DNA of 64,000 nt from Scalesia atractyloides (Eukaryota > Streptophyta > Magnoliopsida > Asterales > Asteraceae). The stretch spans positions 53,830,083-53,894,082 of the forward strand of contig CAMTDV010000007.1 of the NCBI GenBank assembly GCA_947069175.1. Reading direction: 5' to 3'. The position numbers and the translations under genes are program-made. Position 1 is the stretch's first letter. The number at the start of each line of letters is the position of its first letter. Shown one piece after another: positions 29,407 to 41,247 of the stretch. The notes beneath the pieces were generated by a model, which was given only the letters and a program-made list of their open reading frames with translations, was not told the origin of the DNA and did not search any database.

Positions 29407-32303
29407 TGTAACATCCGCCAAAAACCGGATTTACCAAACCCGCTCCGTTTATCAACCGAACAATCAGATAAAAATTTCGTTGCGTATTTAATGCCCAAAT
29501 TAATTTTAAACGATACATAATTAATAAGTATATTGGAATATAAAAGTTACATTTGAAAAAGTATTGAAAATAATGAAATAAAAATAAATGGCTGAAACCG
29601 GGTTTCGAACCCGGGTCAACCAGATACAGCAACGACTTAACTTTCATCCTTCCAACCACTCCGCCACTTGTGATGTTTGTTAATATATTGAACCAATTAA
29701 TACATAAATCAGTCTGGAAATCAAAACCCAGTGCACAGCGCGCCTAAATCCGCTCTCGCCGGAAATTCCGACGAATTTGTCAATTATTGACGTTTTTCTT
29801 TTGTCATAACGGACGCATTTATTGTCATATCGGTTATAACCGAAACAAAACCATCAATTCCATTCATTTGCCTTAAATTTTTATTGAAACCGAAAATACA
29901 ATTCAAATCCGGGATTTGTACCTTGTTCATCAGTTAGGCTCGCGAATTCTACCAAACACACTCATCATTTCGCTCGGAAAGCTTCGCCGGAAGTCGCCGG
30001 AATTCTCTGTGAATTAACCGGAAAGTTTCGCCGGAAAACCGAATTCAACCCATCTTTTCTTCTTACCAAAAAATAAGATCATAGAACTCGTACTGACAAC
30101 ACTCCCACCCACCTTAAACCTCTGAAGAACCTCTGTCGCAAGAAATTGCACTCGCTGGAATTCTCTGCAAGTCGCTGGAAAACCGGGACTTTCATCTACA
30201 CGGTAATTACCTCGATTTTTCTGTTTCATTCCATTATTATACGAATTCTAACACCGTTTCATCGCTCAGAATCAACCCCAGACGACATTGCCGGATTTTT
30301 CTGTTTTCGCCGGAAAGTTTCTGAAAGTTTCAGAATCACGCTGATAACCGGTATGATCATGTAATCTACTGATAATCATTACTCATTAGTTCAATTTCAC
30401 ATCTAATCCCTCCAAACTGCTAATTGACTCTAACAGTCGAAGGTCACCAGAACAGAGCCGACGAGCTCCGCCGGATTTTCTGAAGAAGACGATCAGTTCG
30501 GTATTTTCTTTCCCCAAACTCTTCGGTTCAATACTTTTCAATTGTTCATCTTGTTTATTAACCGAATTAATCAAATAACAGTTAGATAACCGTTGCCTGA
30601 GTTTTGAACGAAGAAGACGAAGTAGATATGTTATAAGACTATTTAAAATCGGAATTATAAACGGGTTAGACACACAGTCCAGCGGTGGACTGTGTGCAAA
30701 TAAACACATACACGTCGCGAGTTCGAATCCTGTCCCAACCTCATTCGCTGTAATAAAATGCCTTTTTTGTTAATAACTGAACCGGGTTAATTCATTAATA
30801 TGTTAAGTATAATAAAAACTAGAATATTTACCAAGTTAGACACACAGTCCAGCGGTGGACTGTGTGCCAAACTAAACCACAGGTCCCGGGTTCGAGACCT
30901 GTGGAGTGCACCGAGTCGTCACATTGAAATCTTTTTAAAAATAAATGATTTTCGGGTTAATTTAGTTAGTATATAAATATAATTAAAAACAAAAATATTT
31001 CGAGTTAGACACGTAGCTCAGTTGGTAGAGCTGCGTGCACGCCTACGGGAGGTCTCGGGTTCGAGCCTCACCCGGCGCATACACTTACACAATAAAACCG
31101 GTCAACAAGTCAACGGTCAAAGGTCAACGGTAAAAAAGTCAACATTTTTTTATTATTTTTATTTATTTATTTTATTTAAAAATCAATTAAAAATACTTAA
31201 AAATAACATTTTTAAGGTTAGAAAATAGCCTAAAACTAACAAAAATATATCCAAAAATTCTATTAAAGTTGTTAATAAAATCCATTTATTTACCTTACTT
31301 TTCATTATTAATTAGGTTAGTTATTCCTTGTCGAGCAATCCTCTAAACTCGTGCGCATTCATCATCATTCACCGAACGCACCCACTGTGAGTGAATCTCT
31401 ACAAATTCCCCGTTTAAATCACGTTTTTGGGGTGTATCATGTGTCTTACTATTTATTATATTTAAATCATTGTGCATACATCATATCATGAATAAATGTG
31501 TATCCAGCCTGTGTAAACTGTTTGTGTGATTATTGTTTAGATTTAATTTATTATTTTCAGTACATGCAATTTCATAGGCCGCCGCTCCCCATTACATTAT
31601 GAGCGTTGAGCATGTTCCCCATTACATTATGAGCGTGAACCTGGCGTGCCAACATACGATCGGCTCCGTTTGATTGAGCCTTGATCGCACATACATTTTT
31701 CATTTTCAGTACATGCAATACGATCGGCTCCGTTTGATTGAGCCTTGATTGCACAGTTTCATTTATGTTATATATTTATGCAAGTTGATATGTTATTGTA
31801 TGCTGTTAGTTTGTTAATGTATGTTATTGTTTGTTGTTGTTTGATATCGTATGCTAATGGTTTGTGATTGTATGCTGTTGGTTTGTTAATGTATGTTATT
31901 GTTCGTTGTTTGATATCGTATGCTAATTGTTGTTATTGTATGTTTACTTACGTTCGTTCATATATGAATATTGCACAATTTTTCCATATTAAATACAACC
32001 AGAAATAAATAATAAATGTTTTCTAACAAGGTTCACTCGCCAACTTTTTGTTGATCCAAAAACCATTTTTACATATGATACAGGTGAACAGGATGAAGCA
32101 AGGAAAACATAGGAATTTGCCTTAGAAGAAAAATAATGAAGTTTAGAAGGATGAATAGAACATGTTGTATTTGTTTGATCTGATTGTATGATCTCTATTA
32201 AATTGAAATAATAAATATGAAACATTATAATAAATGTCATGAGCTTTGATGATAACCCAATCATGCCCCGATCACATTTTTCGCTGCGGGTCGGGGTGTG
32301 ACA
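29407..32303 (+). repeat. 3' LTR of element E
   Basis: 2897 bp, nearly identical to 23129-26111 apart from the 86-bp duplication. tRNA-like modules start at 30663, 30833 and about 31002, each with its A box, B box and T run. GATCGGCTCC hairpins lie near 31657 and 31723. It ends GGTGTGACA, followed by TTTGC. Confidence 0.93.
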
Positions 32304-32308
32304 TTTGC

Positions 32309-33342
32309 ATACGTGGGTCTTATGCCCTTTTCTTTTGCAACTACCACAGGGTTTAATCTGAAGGTCGGTATTGCATTGCCCCCAATGCCTGCGGCTACAG
32401 GTCTTGCATAGAGGTCTATCATCAGACCTATATTGGTTCTTCTTGAATCCAAAATTTCCTTTTTTCTTAAACTTTTGGGAGTTATCATCCTCCCGTTTTC
32501 TTTTCCCGTCAGTCTCGGTCTTAACTAACTTTTGCCTCACCAAATCCAAGGTGAGGGAGAGAGATAGGTCAACAGCAGACCTATAGGTAGTGGGATGAGC
32601 AGCCTTTACCATGCCCTTTATCTCGGGCGCTAACCCATTAATGAAACGTGCAATGCGTTTGGGCTCCAGGTAATCAAATAGGAAACTAATCTAGATAGGG
32701 AATTGAAATCGGAAACATACTTCCGACAATCTAGGTTCTTCATTGTGAGAGCCAGGAAATCTGACTCTATCTTTTCCACCCCATGGGGTGGGCATAGTTT
32801 CCTTAACAAGGTCCATAAACTTGGACTATCCTAAATTATATAGGTATATTTTACCTGTAGATTGGATCATAGCCTTCCACCAAATTAAGGCATCACCTTT
32901 GAAGGACTGTGATACATACTTTACCACATCTTTTTCAGCACAACCTTGATATCCACAATCGTTTCCATCTCATCCAGCCATTTCAAGGCTTCTACAGCTC
33001 CTTTTTCACCATTAGAATCCCTGGGTTTGCAGGAGAGTATATATTTGTAGGTACATCGTCCTTAGAAGAAGAGGACCTATCAGAAAATTCTATTTTCTTT
33101 TGTTCACTCTTCGCATTTGAAGAGTGAACTGAGCTCTCTTTGTGAGCCGAGGATGGCGTGATTGATAATGGTTTGGAGCGAGTAGCACTCGACTCCCTAA
33201 GTTTTTCTATGGCCTTTTCCATGGCTTTTCCCACAGTTGCGTCTATGCGAGCTTGGAAATCTTCATTATTAATGGCTATATTTTCTGTGTTATTAGAGTT
33301 AACATCCCGGTGGCTACTTTGCGCCTCATCCGAGTTAGCCAT
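32309..33342 (-). pseudogene. Gag of element D, N-terminal part to first zinc knuckle
   Basis: The minus-strand ATG at 33342 starts MANSDEAQSSHRDVNSNNTE; an S/K-rich stretch follows. After a frameshift near 32995 the capsid-like domain reads GAVEALKWLDEMETIVDIKG and ALIWWKAMIQS, and then from 32612 LSLTLDLVRQKLVKTETDGK and a K-rich linker. The first zinc knuckle, CGSCKRKGHKTHVC, is intact and lies directly beside the E insertion at 32308. Several stops lie between 32620 and 32990. Confidence 0.8.
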
Positions 33343-33615
33343 TCTTTAAAGCTTTGGTTCTAAACACCAAATTAAATTTCTTTTAGCTATGGTATTAATA
33401 CCATATTGGCTGTAATATTGGATATGTCAATCCATCGCCTAATCAAGTTAGTGTGAATAACATTACAACTCTTAGGCTTATTATATCTATTTTTGGCCTA
33501 GGTCTCAAAAGGACCATCAAAGCAAATTACAATTTGGACGTAGTCCATGTATTATTAGACAGTGGATCGAAATATCGCAATGTCATTGCCATTAGGCAAT
33601 TATAATTAACTCATA

Positions 33616-33977
33616 GGCTTGTCACAAAGGACATTAAAATATGGCACATTGGCGTGTCGCAACGGACATAAAATATGGCACAATGGCCTGTCGCTAACGG
33701 ACATAAAATATGGCACATTGGCATGTCACTAATGGACATAAAATATGTCATATTGGCCTGTCACTAATGGACATAAAATGGCACATTGGCCTGTCACTAA
33801 TGGATATAAAATATGGCACATTGGTCTGTCACTAATGGACATGAAATACGACACATTGGCCCGTCACTAATGGACATAAAATAGGCACATTGGCCTGTCA
33901 CTATGGACATAAAATATGGCACAATAGCCTGTCACTAATGGAATAAAATATGGCACATTGGCCTACATCTCTAATGG
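33616..33977. repeat. 35-bp tandem repeat array (about 10.5 copies) in element D
   Basis: The unit is GGCCTGTCACTAATGGACAT plus AAAATATGGCACATT. Ten copies of 33-35 bp and a partial eleventh can be read, with scattered substitutions and small indels. It lies between the accessory ORF and gag of D, in a 1.2-kb non-coding stretch (33343-34560) with no other feature I can name. Confidence 0.9.
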
Positions 33978-34559
33978 ATGTCAATTATTATCACATATTG
34001 ATGATATTAGCCGGGATCACATTGATCACATAGGCTATATTATAGGTTTTAGGACATAGTCCATTTACCTAGACGGCTAGTGTGTTCCTCAAGTCACACT
34101 ACCAGGAGTATGAACATTCCTGAATGTTAACATAAGAGTACCTTAATGGTTGATTAACAGTCCCAGTCACATTTGACCTTAACGACTTGGAGGCTTGAAC
34201 TTAGTCCACCACCTCTAGATAAAAGGATAATTTCCCTTAACTTCATGATAGAAGGCCCTTTCATTCTTAACTATCATTTATAAGTTGGCCAAATATGTGG
34301 TCTATGCCACTTGGCTAATCAAACCATTAAGATCATTTGGAATTATATTATAGAGCACAAATTTCGAGTAAAATCGAGACGTTTGCTTTGAAGAGGATGA
34401 ATACATAATTCCAAGAAATATTTCATTAAAAGTCAATAAAAGCTAGATTAATTGAAATAAATAAATAAATAAAACTAAATGTCCATGCAAGGACTAAAAA
34501 AAATAAAATTGTCCATGCAGGGACTAAGAAAATAACAATGTCCTCGCAGGGACTAAATA

Positions 34560-35620
34560 TATTTAGAAAAGGATTTCACTCGTCCTTCCTTCCCTTAACC
34601 AACTTGGAGAGTTTCTGAAGAACTTGTTCGTCTTCTTTTCTATTTTCTCCGCTTGTAGTTGCATTTTTTTCATTCGTTCTAAGGCTTCATTGATGGCCTC
34701 GAGTGGCGGCGGAGGTTGTGGTTGTGTCTGTGGCACCAGCGAATATTGGTACCATAACTTGGATATTCAGTAGGTGGATAAGCAGGTGGGAAAGGAGACG
34801 GGTAAAGTAGTTATGCATTATCGCTTACATGTAAGGTTATGCGACAATGCTTGGTAATCAACTGGTGTAGATGGGTTAAAAGGATCATATACATATATTA
34901 TCTGGATATGTTGGGATAGGGTTATTATAACCCGATGGTGGTGGTTGAACTGCGGGTGATGGCGTTGGTTCCACCACCGGTGAGGCATTAAAGGGTCCAC
35001 CCATTTGTGGGTCCTCTTGAAAGGTGGGGTAGGGTTTAGGCAATGGTGGTAGCGAACCACGTGACTACGTACTGAATCGTGCTCCACGTTTCCTCCTCGG
35101 TGGTTCAGGTGGCGGCTGATGATGTTCCACTGGTTCCATGTGAACATCTCTTGAATAGGAGGCGGTTGAGAGTGATGGGAAGGAGTGTTGGCAAAGGTAA
35201 ATTGGTTCCAATATTGGTCCCACTCATTAGGACCTTGATATGGCGATCCGGCATAAGAGTTTGAATCGCTCGATATCTCGATGGGATGCATATTTGAACC
35301 TGACGGCGGCATCTCCGGATCTGAGTCCTCATCCATTGGGTTTGGCTGATCCAACTGATTCTGATCAGCTGGGGGTGTGTTAAAGTATTGGTTGGGGTTA
35401 AATTCATCCTGATAAGAATGATGGGAATGGTGAGAGTGGTGTGAATGATGTGAATGGTAGAGTGATAAGAGTTTTGGGTATGAGAAGGTGAATGTTGCGC
35501 TAATGACCATGAATCTCCTGAATCTTCATAGGGGTTTGGGTGATGTGGATGATAAGGGATATATCCTGAAGGTCCTCCACTCATTGGTCCTTTGCCTCTT
35601 CCTCGTACACGTGGCAGCAT
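34560..35620 (-). pseudogene. Accessory 5' ORF of element D, frameshifted
   Basis: A minus-strand ATG at 35620, 155 bp after the primer-binding site, begins MLPRVRGRGKGPMSGGPSGY. After a frameshift near 35460 the reading continues with (HHS)n, then Q/N/P-rich sequence with DEDSDPEMPPSGSNMHPIEI, to a stop at 34818. Another frame gives a helical end, LEAINEALERMKKMQLQAEK, near 34700-34560. I recall similar R/G- and H/P-rich ORFs upstream of gag in Asteraceae gypsy elements. The function is unknown. RNA binding is only suggested by the RGRG start. Confidence 0.55.
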
Positions 35621-35774
35621 TTTCCTGTTAAAATCAATTCAAAAACAATACTAATAACTTAATAATGAAATGAGTAATCCTAGGTCAAATCCTAGAATCG
35701 GAAGTCTAAGGAATATGCTTGTGTAAGTTTGAGATTAAACACAAAAGGCTAGTGTTTAATTCTCTCAAACGTTG

Positions 35775-35786
35775 GCTCTGATACCA
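35775..35786 (-). other. Primer-binding site of element D
   Basis: The minus strand reads TGGTATCAGAGC three bases inside the LTR end: initiator-Met type, as in A and E. Confidence 0.9.
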
Positions 35787-35789
35787 ACC

Positions 35790-38660
35790 TGTCACACCCC
35801 AGATTTCCAATCAAACACATACACCGGTGGGCCCGGGTGCGGAAAATCGTGACGTAAGTTGATATCATCATAGTCAGTTAAACACAGCACAGTGGAAGTC
35901 TTGGAGTTTAATTTACTATTACAAACCAAATGTTCAAAGTACCAAAATAATATACAGACGGTTCGTAACAGAAGATCCACAGGCGGATCATAAATTGTAC
36001 ATAAGGAAGAATGTAAAACAGACTTTTGGCAGATTTAAGGATTTGCAAGATCCTCTTATATCACTACCGAGCAGCTTCCAGCCGATTTCGTATTCTACCT
36101 GCAGCTTAGTCTTTTGAAAATACGTCAGCTTTCGCTAGTAAATACACCCAACTGACTCATTTTAAAAACATTTGAAAATGATTTTAAGTGCACAAAGGCA
36201 CAAAATCTTTTATAACTTGGGAAAGTTACTTTGTAACCTTGTTAAAAGATTCACATGTTTATCCATACATACAGGGCCCAGTACAAAACCGAGACATGAT
36301 TAGCGCACACACCACTTATGAACTCACGAAAGAGTTATCCCCAACAAGTGTGGGTAGTTGCATTTGAGCGTCTGTCAGGTGTATACCTACACCCCCCCGC
36401 TAAGGTCGTGGCCATTATCTAATGTAATGAGCCGAGGATAACCAGGACACGGTAGTTAACCCCCGATGTTTAAGTTATCAAACAAAACTGATTAAAACGG
36501 AATATGCAGATTTACTAGCCACAATCCGACATTCGATTGATCCCATTTCCGACCAAGTGGTAATAATTTACCGTATCCCAAGTCCGTATAGGGAAAGTAA
36601 GTAGAGAGTATTTACCTGAGCTAGTCTTCGTTTAAACTCAAGATTTATTAACTCAGCCGTACACAAAAGTACTAAGTGCAGATAGCATTTACCGAAAGGC
36701 TCTAGTCTGGATTATGGCATAAGCTAACCAATTAAATACTAACGGTCTTTAATTAACTCATAGACTTAGACCAAGTAGTGTACATGATCAAAACGTATAA
36801 CGCTTGATTAAACGATGATCGGGTACAATGTAGTTTAAACCCGACAAGTACTTTTACTTGTATAATATGGGTAAACTATAAACATTCTGGATTTTGAAAC
36901 TTAAATGACAAGGTTAAACCCGTTTTGGTTAATTTCCATAAACTAGTCACATATACTTAACCGTACGCATATTAGCAATATCGGTTAACCGTATAAGTTA
37001 TGGACAAGTTCTATATACCATTATATTTTAAATAAGTTGAATATCAGTAATATATCAACTTATATGTCCGTTAAGGTTTTAAAATGAGACTATGCCTCAT
37101 AAGGGCAATTTGGTAATTTCATACCTTATAAAAGGAACTTGAATATAATTTATTTATAACCATAAGTATTTTGGAAAAATAACTTACGTATGATATAATA
37201 TCAGAAGGACAATAATTATATGTGTAATTTACCTTTTATGACCAAACTATGCACCGAATGGGCATTTTGCTCATTTTACACATAGTTTATAAATTATTTG
37301 GGATTCTGAGTTTATATCATGTACCTACTGTAAAAATATTTAAAATAAGTTTTAAAATCAGTAGGTAAAAAATTTACTTTGAAAATATGTGATTAAAACC
37401 ATTTTATAAGCCACAAGGGCCTTATTGTCATTTATCGACATAATACAAGGACTTGTTCATAAACTCAATTTATAATCTGTTTTGACATCCCAAATAATCG
37501 TACTTATGATATTACATCAGTAGGAAACTCATTTTCAAGTTCATTGTTGTTAAACCTCTCTTTATGCTAAAAGGGCATTTTAGTCAAAATGGCATAGTTA
37601 CGGAACTTGTGCATAAACTCAGATTCTAATTATGATCATGTAATATAACCTTAGGGTTATGCTATATTATATTACAATCATAATGCAACTTTAGATCAGT
37701 AGCTAACTAATCTATATCGGGTCAGAATAGAAAGTCAAAGAAGAAGTCAAACTTCGCGACTTTCGGTTGCGAACCGACCCTAGAACTGAAATTGACGAGC
37801 CAAACATGTTCTTACATGTTCTAATAATTATTACTAACTTGTTTAAGTGTCAAAATAGGTTTCATAACATATTATATTTCCAAAAAATGGCATGTTTGAC
37901 TTTTTAATATAATAACTTTGACCCGTCAATTGGTCTATCAAACGTGATCTTCAGGAGGTGCCCTTTATAAGGACTAACACCTACCTTATCATTTTCGTTA
38001 TGAAAAATGGATGGACCATAATGGTCTTAACCGAAAGTCAAGGCATTTCCGTAAACGCTTGACTTTTGGCTATAAAAGCCTATAAACGAAAATGCAAGAG
38101 GAAGGAACACTTACAAGTGGTTCCTAGGATGCAATAGAACTAAGTTGGATGCTCCTTTCAGTTACGAACTTCCAGATGAGGGAGATAGAGTTGTGAATGA
38201 GAAAGGTGCAAGTTCAAATGGTGAACCTTGTCACCTATTTATAGTTGGAGAGCTTGTAGGAGGTGATGCCAGGTGCTAAGGGGTGTAAGAGGAAGCTTAC
38301 AAGTGTCCTAAAACGTGGCATAGCAGTTTGGAAAGCCATGGTTTCGAATCAAATGGTTTTTGGCAATTTGTGTGGAGGCCAAGGTAATTTTCTGCAGACA
38401 CAGGCCTCTCGTGCCCCGTGAGAGACCCAGGCCTGGTCTCTCGCACCCCGCGAGCGCCTCATGGCCAGAATCAAAGTTTAACACTTTTAGCCCCTCAACT
38501 TATAAAACCTTCTAAAACACCTTTTTAGCATATTTAGCCCTTAGTAACCAATATTTGGCATACCCGGAGTATGCACGGACATTGTCGAGCTCTCGGTTCG
38601 TTAAAAAGTCACTTAGAGGTATAAATGAACATGTTGACACTTTTAACCCCTCCATCATCC
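35790..38660 (-). repeat. 5' LTR of element D, truncated at its start
   Basis: This aligns with 16389-19205 along its length, with many substitutions. It ends GGGGTGTGACA (35790) next to the primer-binding site. The match stops at CATCATCCAA (38660); the first 400 bp or so of the LTR, including the 40-bp tandem array and the TGTAACACC start, are missing and replaced by unrelated DNA. It has the same TATA box and GC-rich inverted repeat (about 38403-38455) as the other LTR. Confidence 0.85.
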
Positions 38661-38844
38661 AAGAAAAGAAAGTCCGCATGTTAAAAACAGAAAAAATTGC
38701 ATGTGGGAAAGTATAAAGAATCGCATGTTAAGAAAAAAAAGCCGCATCTTGAATAAAAATAATTATGCACGTTAAGGGGAAAACCCACATGTTGAAATAG
38801 CTCAGCGTACGTTAAGCAAAATTGTATGTTAACCAACCCCTATA
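38661..38844. repeat. Short DNA with dispersed GCATGTTAA words
   Basis: This replaces the missing start of LTR D. Variants of GCATGTTAA (CCGCATGTTAA, TCGCATGTTAA, GCACGTTAA, GTACGTTAA) recur about seven times in 160 bp. The origin is unknown; it may be a remnant of another AT-rich repeat. Confidence 0.4.
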
Positions 38845-39345
38845 TACATATTAGAAGGGTTCATTGGGGAACAATAAAAAAGTGGGGAACCGGGGAACAC
38901 TTTTAAAAATTCAACGTAACATATTAAAAATAAAATTTTTCAAAACAAAATTCGGCATTTTTCTTTATAAATACATGTAGAAACATTTTTAATAAAAAAC
39001 TAAAAAATATAAAAAAAATGTTTAAAAACTAGTAAAATAAAATATATATATATCTTTTAAAATTAACTTAACATGTTAAAAATCAACTTTAAATTTTTTT
39101 GGCGCTTTTCCTTATAAAAATGGGTAGAAACCATTCCAATAAAAATCATTTTTGTAAAAAAAAAAATTAAGCCTTGTTTAACTATTTTTCTATATTTTTA
39201 GTTTTTGAATTTTTTATTAAAATGTGTCTACACGTATTTATAAGGAAAAGCGTCGAAAAATTTTAAAAAGAAATTGAATTTTAACATGTTAAGTTCAATT
39301 TTTAAGAGCGTTTTCCGGTTCCTCACTTTTTTAGTGTTCCCCATA
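38845..39345. mobile_element. Foldback element 4 (about 500 bp, long inverted repeats)
   Basis: The 35-bp ends at 38866-38900 (GGGGAACAATAAAAAAGTGG...) and 39308-39342 are near reverse complements. The arms continue inward: TATAAATACATGTAGAAACA on the left pairs with TGTCTACACGTATTTATA on the right. The whole element can fold back. TATATATA borders are present. There is no ORF. Confidence 0.7.
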
Positions 39346-39553
39346 TATATATGGTAGGGTTCTAGAGTGAACACTAGTTTATTTTGAACTGAGCAAACTA
39401 ATCCTAGTCATTGATTTACACACATGTAAGGCTAGGATTTCATTATTAAATCGTAAAATACATTAGTGTATTTCATCATTAAATCATGCCATTGATTTAC
39501 ACACGTGTTAGGCTAGGATTAGTTCGCTCAGTTCACAAATACACTTGTGTATA
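39346..39553. mobile_element. Foldback/MITE-like element 5 (about 200 bp)
   Basis: Between TATATATATGG and TGTATATAGG. GAACTGAGCAAACTAATC near 39395 pairs with GATTAGTTCGCTCAGTTC near 39520 (one mismatch). The interior carries ACACATGT and ATACACTTGTGTAT words like element 1. Confidence 0.6.
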
Positions 39554-41247
39554 TAGGAATGGGTTAAAATAGGAACCACCTTTAGATGCGAGAACCGTAG
39601 GAACCATTATTCACCCTAGATATCTTATAGTGGTTAAGATTGAATTGTTTAAGTTTGATTTGTCTTGTATTGATTTTATTGATTAAAAATGAATAAATAG
39701 TACAAGAGGAGTATTTTGGAAATTTTGACTTGTGTACTGTTAACTTATCAAACGAACAATCAAACATCGTAGACTACATCACTATTCATGTCAACATTAA
39801 TTATGTTTATCTATTTAAAAAAGAATTAATTGTAACACATGTTTTTATACAAAAAAATTACACTACATGTATAAAAAGAAAACGTCTTCAATCTCTGATC
39901 TTGATCTTCATTTTATTCGTTATCCTCGTCATTTGAAAGTAAAAGCCCCAACACCTACGAAAATCAAAGAGAAAAACAAAGCGTTTACATTCCACAAACG
40001 GTTAGAGGAGTTCGGACGGCGATCAGGGGCGTAAAAAAACATTTTTTTATCGTGTGTAATAAAAAACTTTCTTTTGCATTCGATACCGTGCGCGATTTTT
40101 TTTACATTCGACACCGTGCGTGAATTTTTTTTACATTCGACAACATACGAGAAACAATTTTTCAAACGTATGTAAAAACTAAACATTTATGCTTGCCACT
40201 TTTACATACATTTGAAAAATAGATTTAAGCGTGACTTTTAGAGGAGCTCGGATGGATAATCAAGGGCCTAAAAAACATTTTTTTTTGCATTCGTCACCGT
40301 GCGCAAAAAAAATATTTTACATTCGACAACTTACGTAAAAACATTTTTAAAAGCACATAAAACCTATTTTACGTCTTCCGTTTTTACATACGTTTGAAAA
40401 TTAGATTTACGCGTGACGTTTAATGGAGCTCGGATCGGTGATCATGGGCGTAAAAAAGCTTTTTTTTACGCACGTTGTCAAAACATTTATTTAATTATTT
40501 TTTACATAGTGGTGTTCTCATACCAGTTCGTGTAAATGTTTACGTACATTCTTAAACTTTTTTACGCACGTTGTCAAAAAAATTTACGCATGTTGTCAAA
40601 AAAATTTTACGCATGTTGTCAAAACTTTATTTACGCACGTTGCCGAATGTTTTTTTAAAAGTTGTAGTGCAAAGTCATCAAACGTTAAACGAATCAAATA
40701 AAAATTCTCAATAAACATATAAGACAAATAGAGCTTGTATTTTATAAAGAACATTATGTTAGAATTAGGAAAAATAGAACAAAAAGAAACAGATATCACT
40801 TTCGATAATTTTGTATTTTCTAATAACAAACACATAAGACAAATATAGCTAGCATTTTATAAAGAACATTATGTTATAATTAGGGAAAATAGAGAAAAAA
40901 GAAATAGATATCATTTTCGACATTTTTGTATTTTCTAAATCTCGTAATACTTTTATGTTTGAATTTAAAACCTAAGATATTTTTTCTCAATTTTAAATAT
41001 AAAAAGTATAAAAGAAATTAAAGCAGAAAGATATTGTTATGTAAAACATATAAATGATAATGTGATATGTTTAAGAGATAAGAGAGAGGGGATGTGATGT
41101 TAAGAGAAAAAACTAAAATACCCTTTTGAATTAAATTGATTATAGGTGATGCGTTAAAATTCTATTAGATGGGAGGACTTATATGGTTCTCGTAACTGGT
41201 AGTGGTTTCTCATTAAACTGAATCTTTTATATATATATATATATAAT
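39554..41247. mobile_element. Foldback/MITE-like element 6 with internal repeats
   Basis: About 1.7 kb. GGAACCACC...GCGAGAACC at about 39572-39597 pairs imperfectly with GGTTCTCG...GTGGTTTC at 41185-41209, and (TA)n follows. The interior has three diverged copies of a segment starting GGAGCTCGGAT.GGTGATCA (about 40001, 40238, 40421), CATTCGACACCGTGCG words, and four ACGCA(C/T)GTTGTCAAAA words at 40470-40640. Short ORFs here look like chance. Confidence 0.5.

Larger units (their letters stand above)
23129..32303 (+). mobile_element. Element E: gag-only LTR retrotransposon with 2.9-kb LTRs
   Basis: 9175 bp flanked by TTTGC at 23124-23128 and 32304-32308. The 5' LTR is 23129-26111, the primer-binding site 26115-26126, gag 26954-28339, the purine tract is just before 29407, and the 3' LTR is 29407-32303. 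The internal part is only 3.3 kb and has no protease, RT or integrase. A count by eye over about 600 aligned LTR bases gave about 11 differences, so it is much younger than D. It would depend on another element's enzymes to move. Confidence 0.93.
16389..38660 (-). mobile_element. Element D: Tekay-like Ty3/gypsy retrotransposon, interrupted by E
   Basis: The minus-strand order is: truncated 5' LTR (38660-35790), primer-binding site, accessory ORF, 35-bp tandem repeats, gag, [element E], gag zinc knuckle, protease, RT, RNase H, integrase, chromodomain-like tail, purine tract, 3' LTR (19618-16389). The pol order with integrase after RNase H defines Ty3/gypsy. The C-terminal KLRRKLIPIVKVKWD...GPEFTWE segment is typical of the Tekay/Del chromovirus branch (recalled). 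Every coding module has stops, frameshifts or active-site changes. Confidence 0.85.

Noticed and set aside
33616..33977. CRISPR array
   Set aside because: Units are contiguous 35-bp tandem copies without unique spacers, inside a plant retrotransposon.
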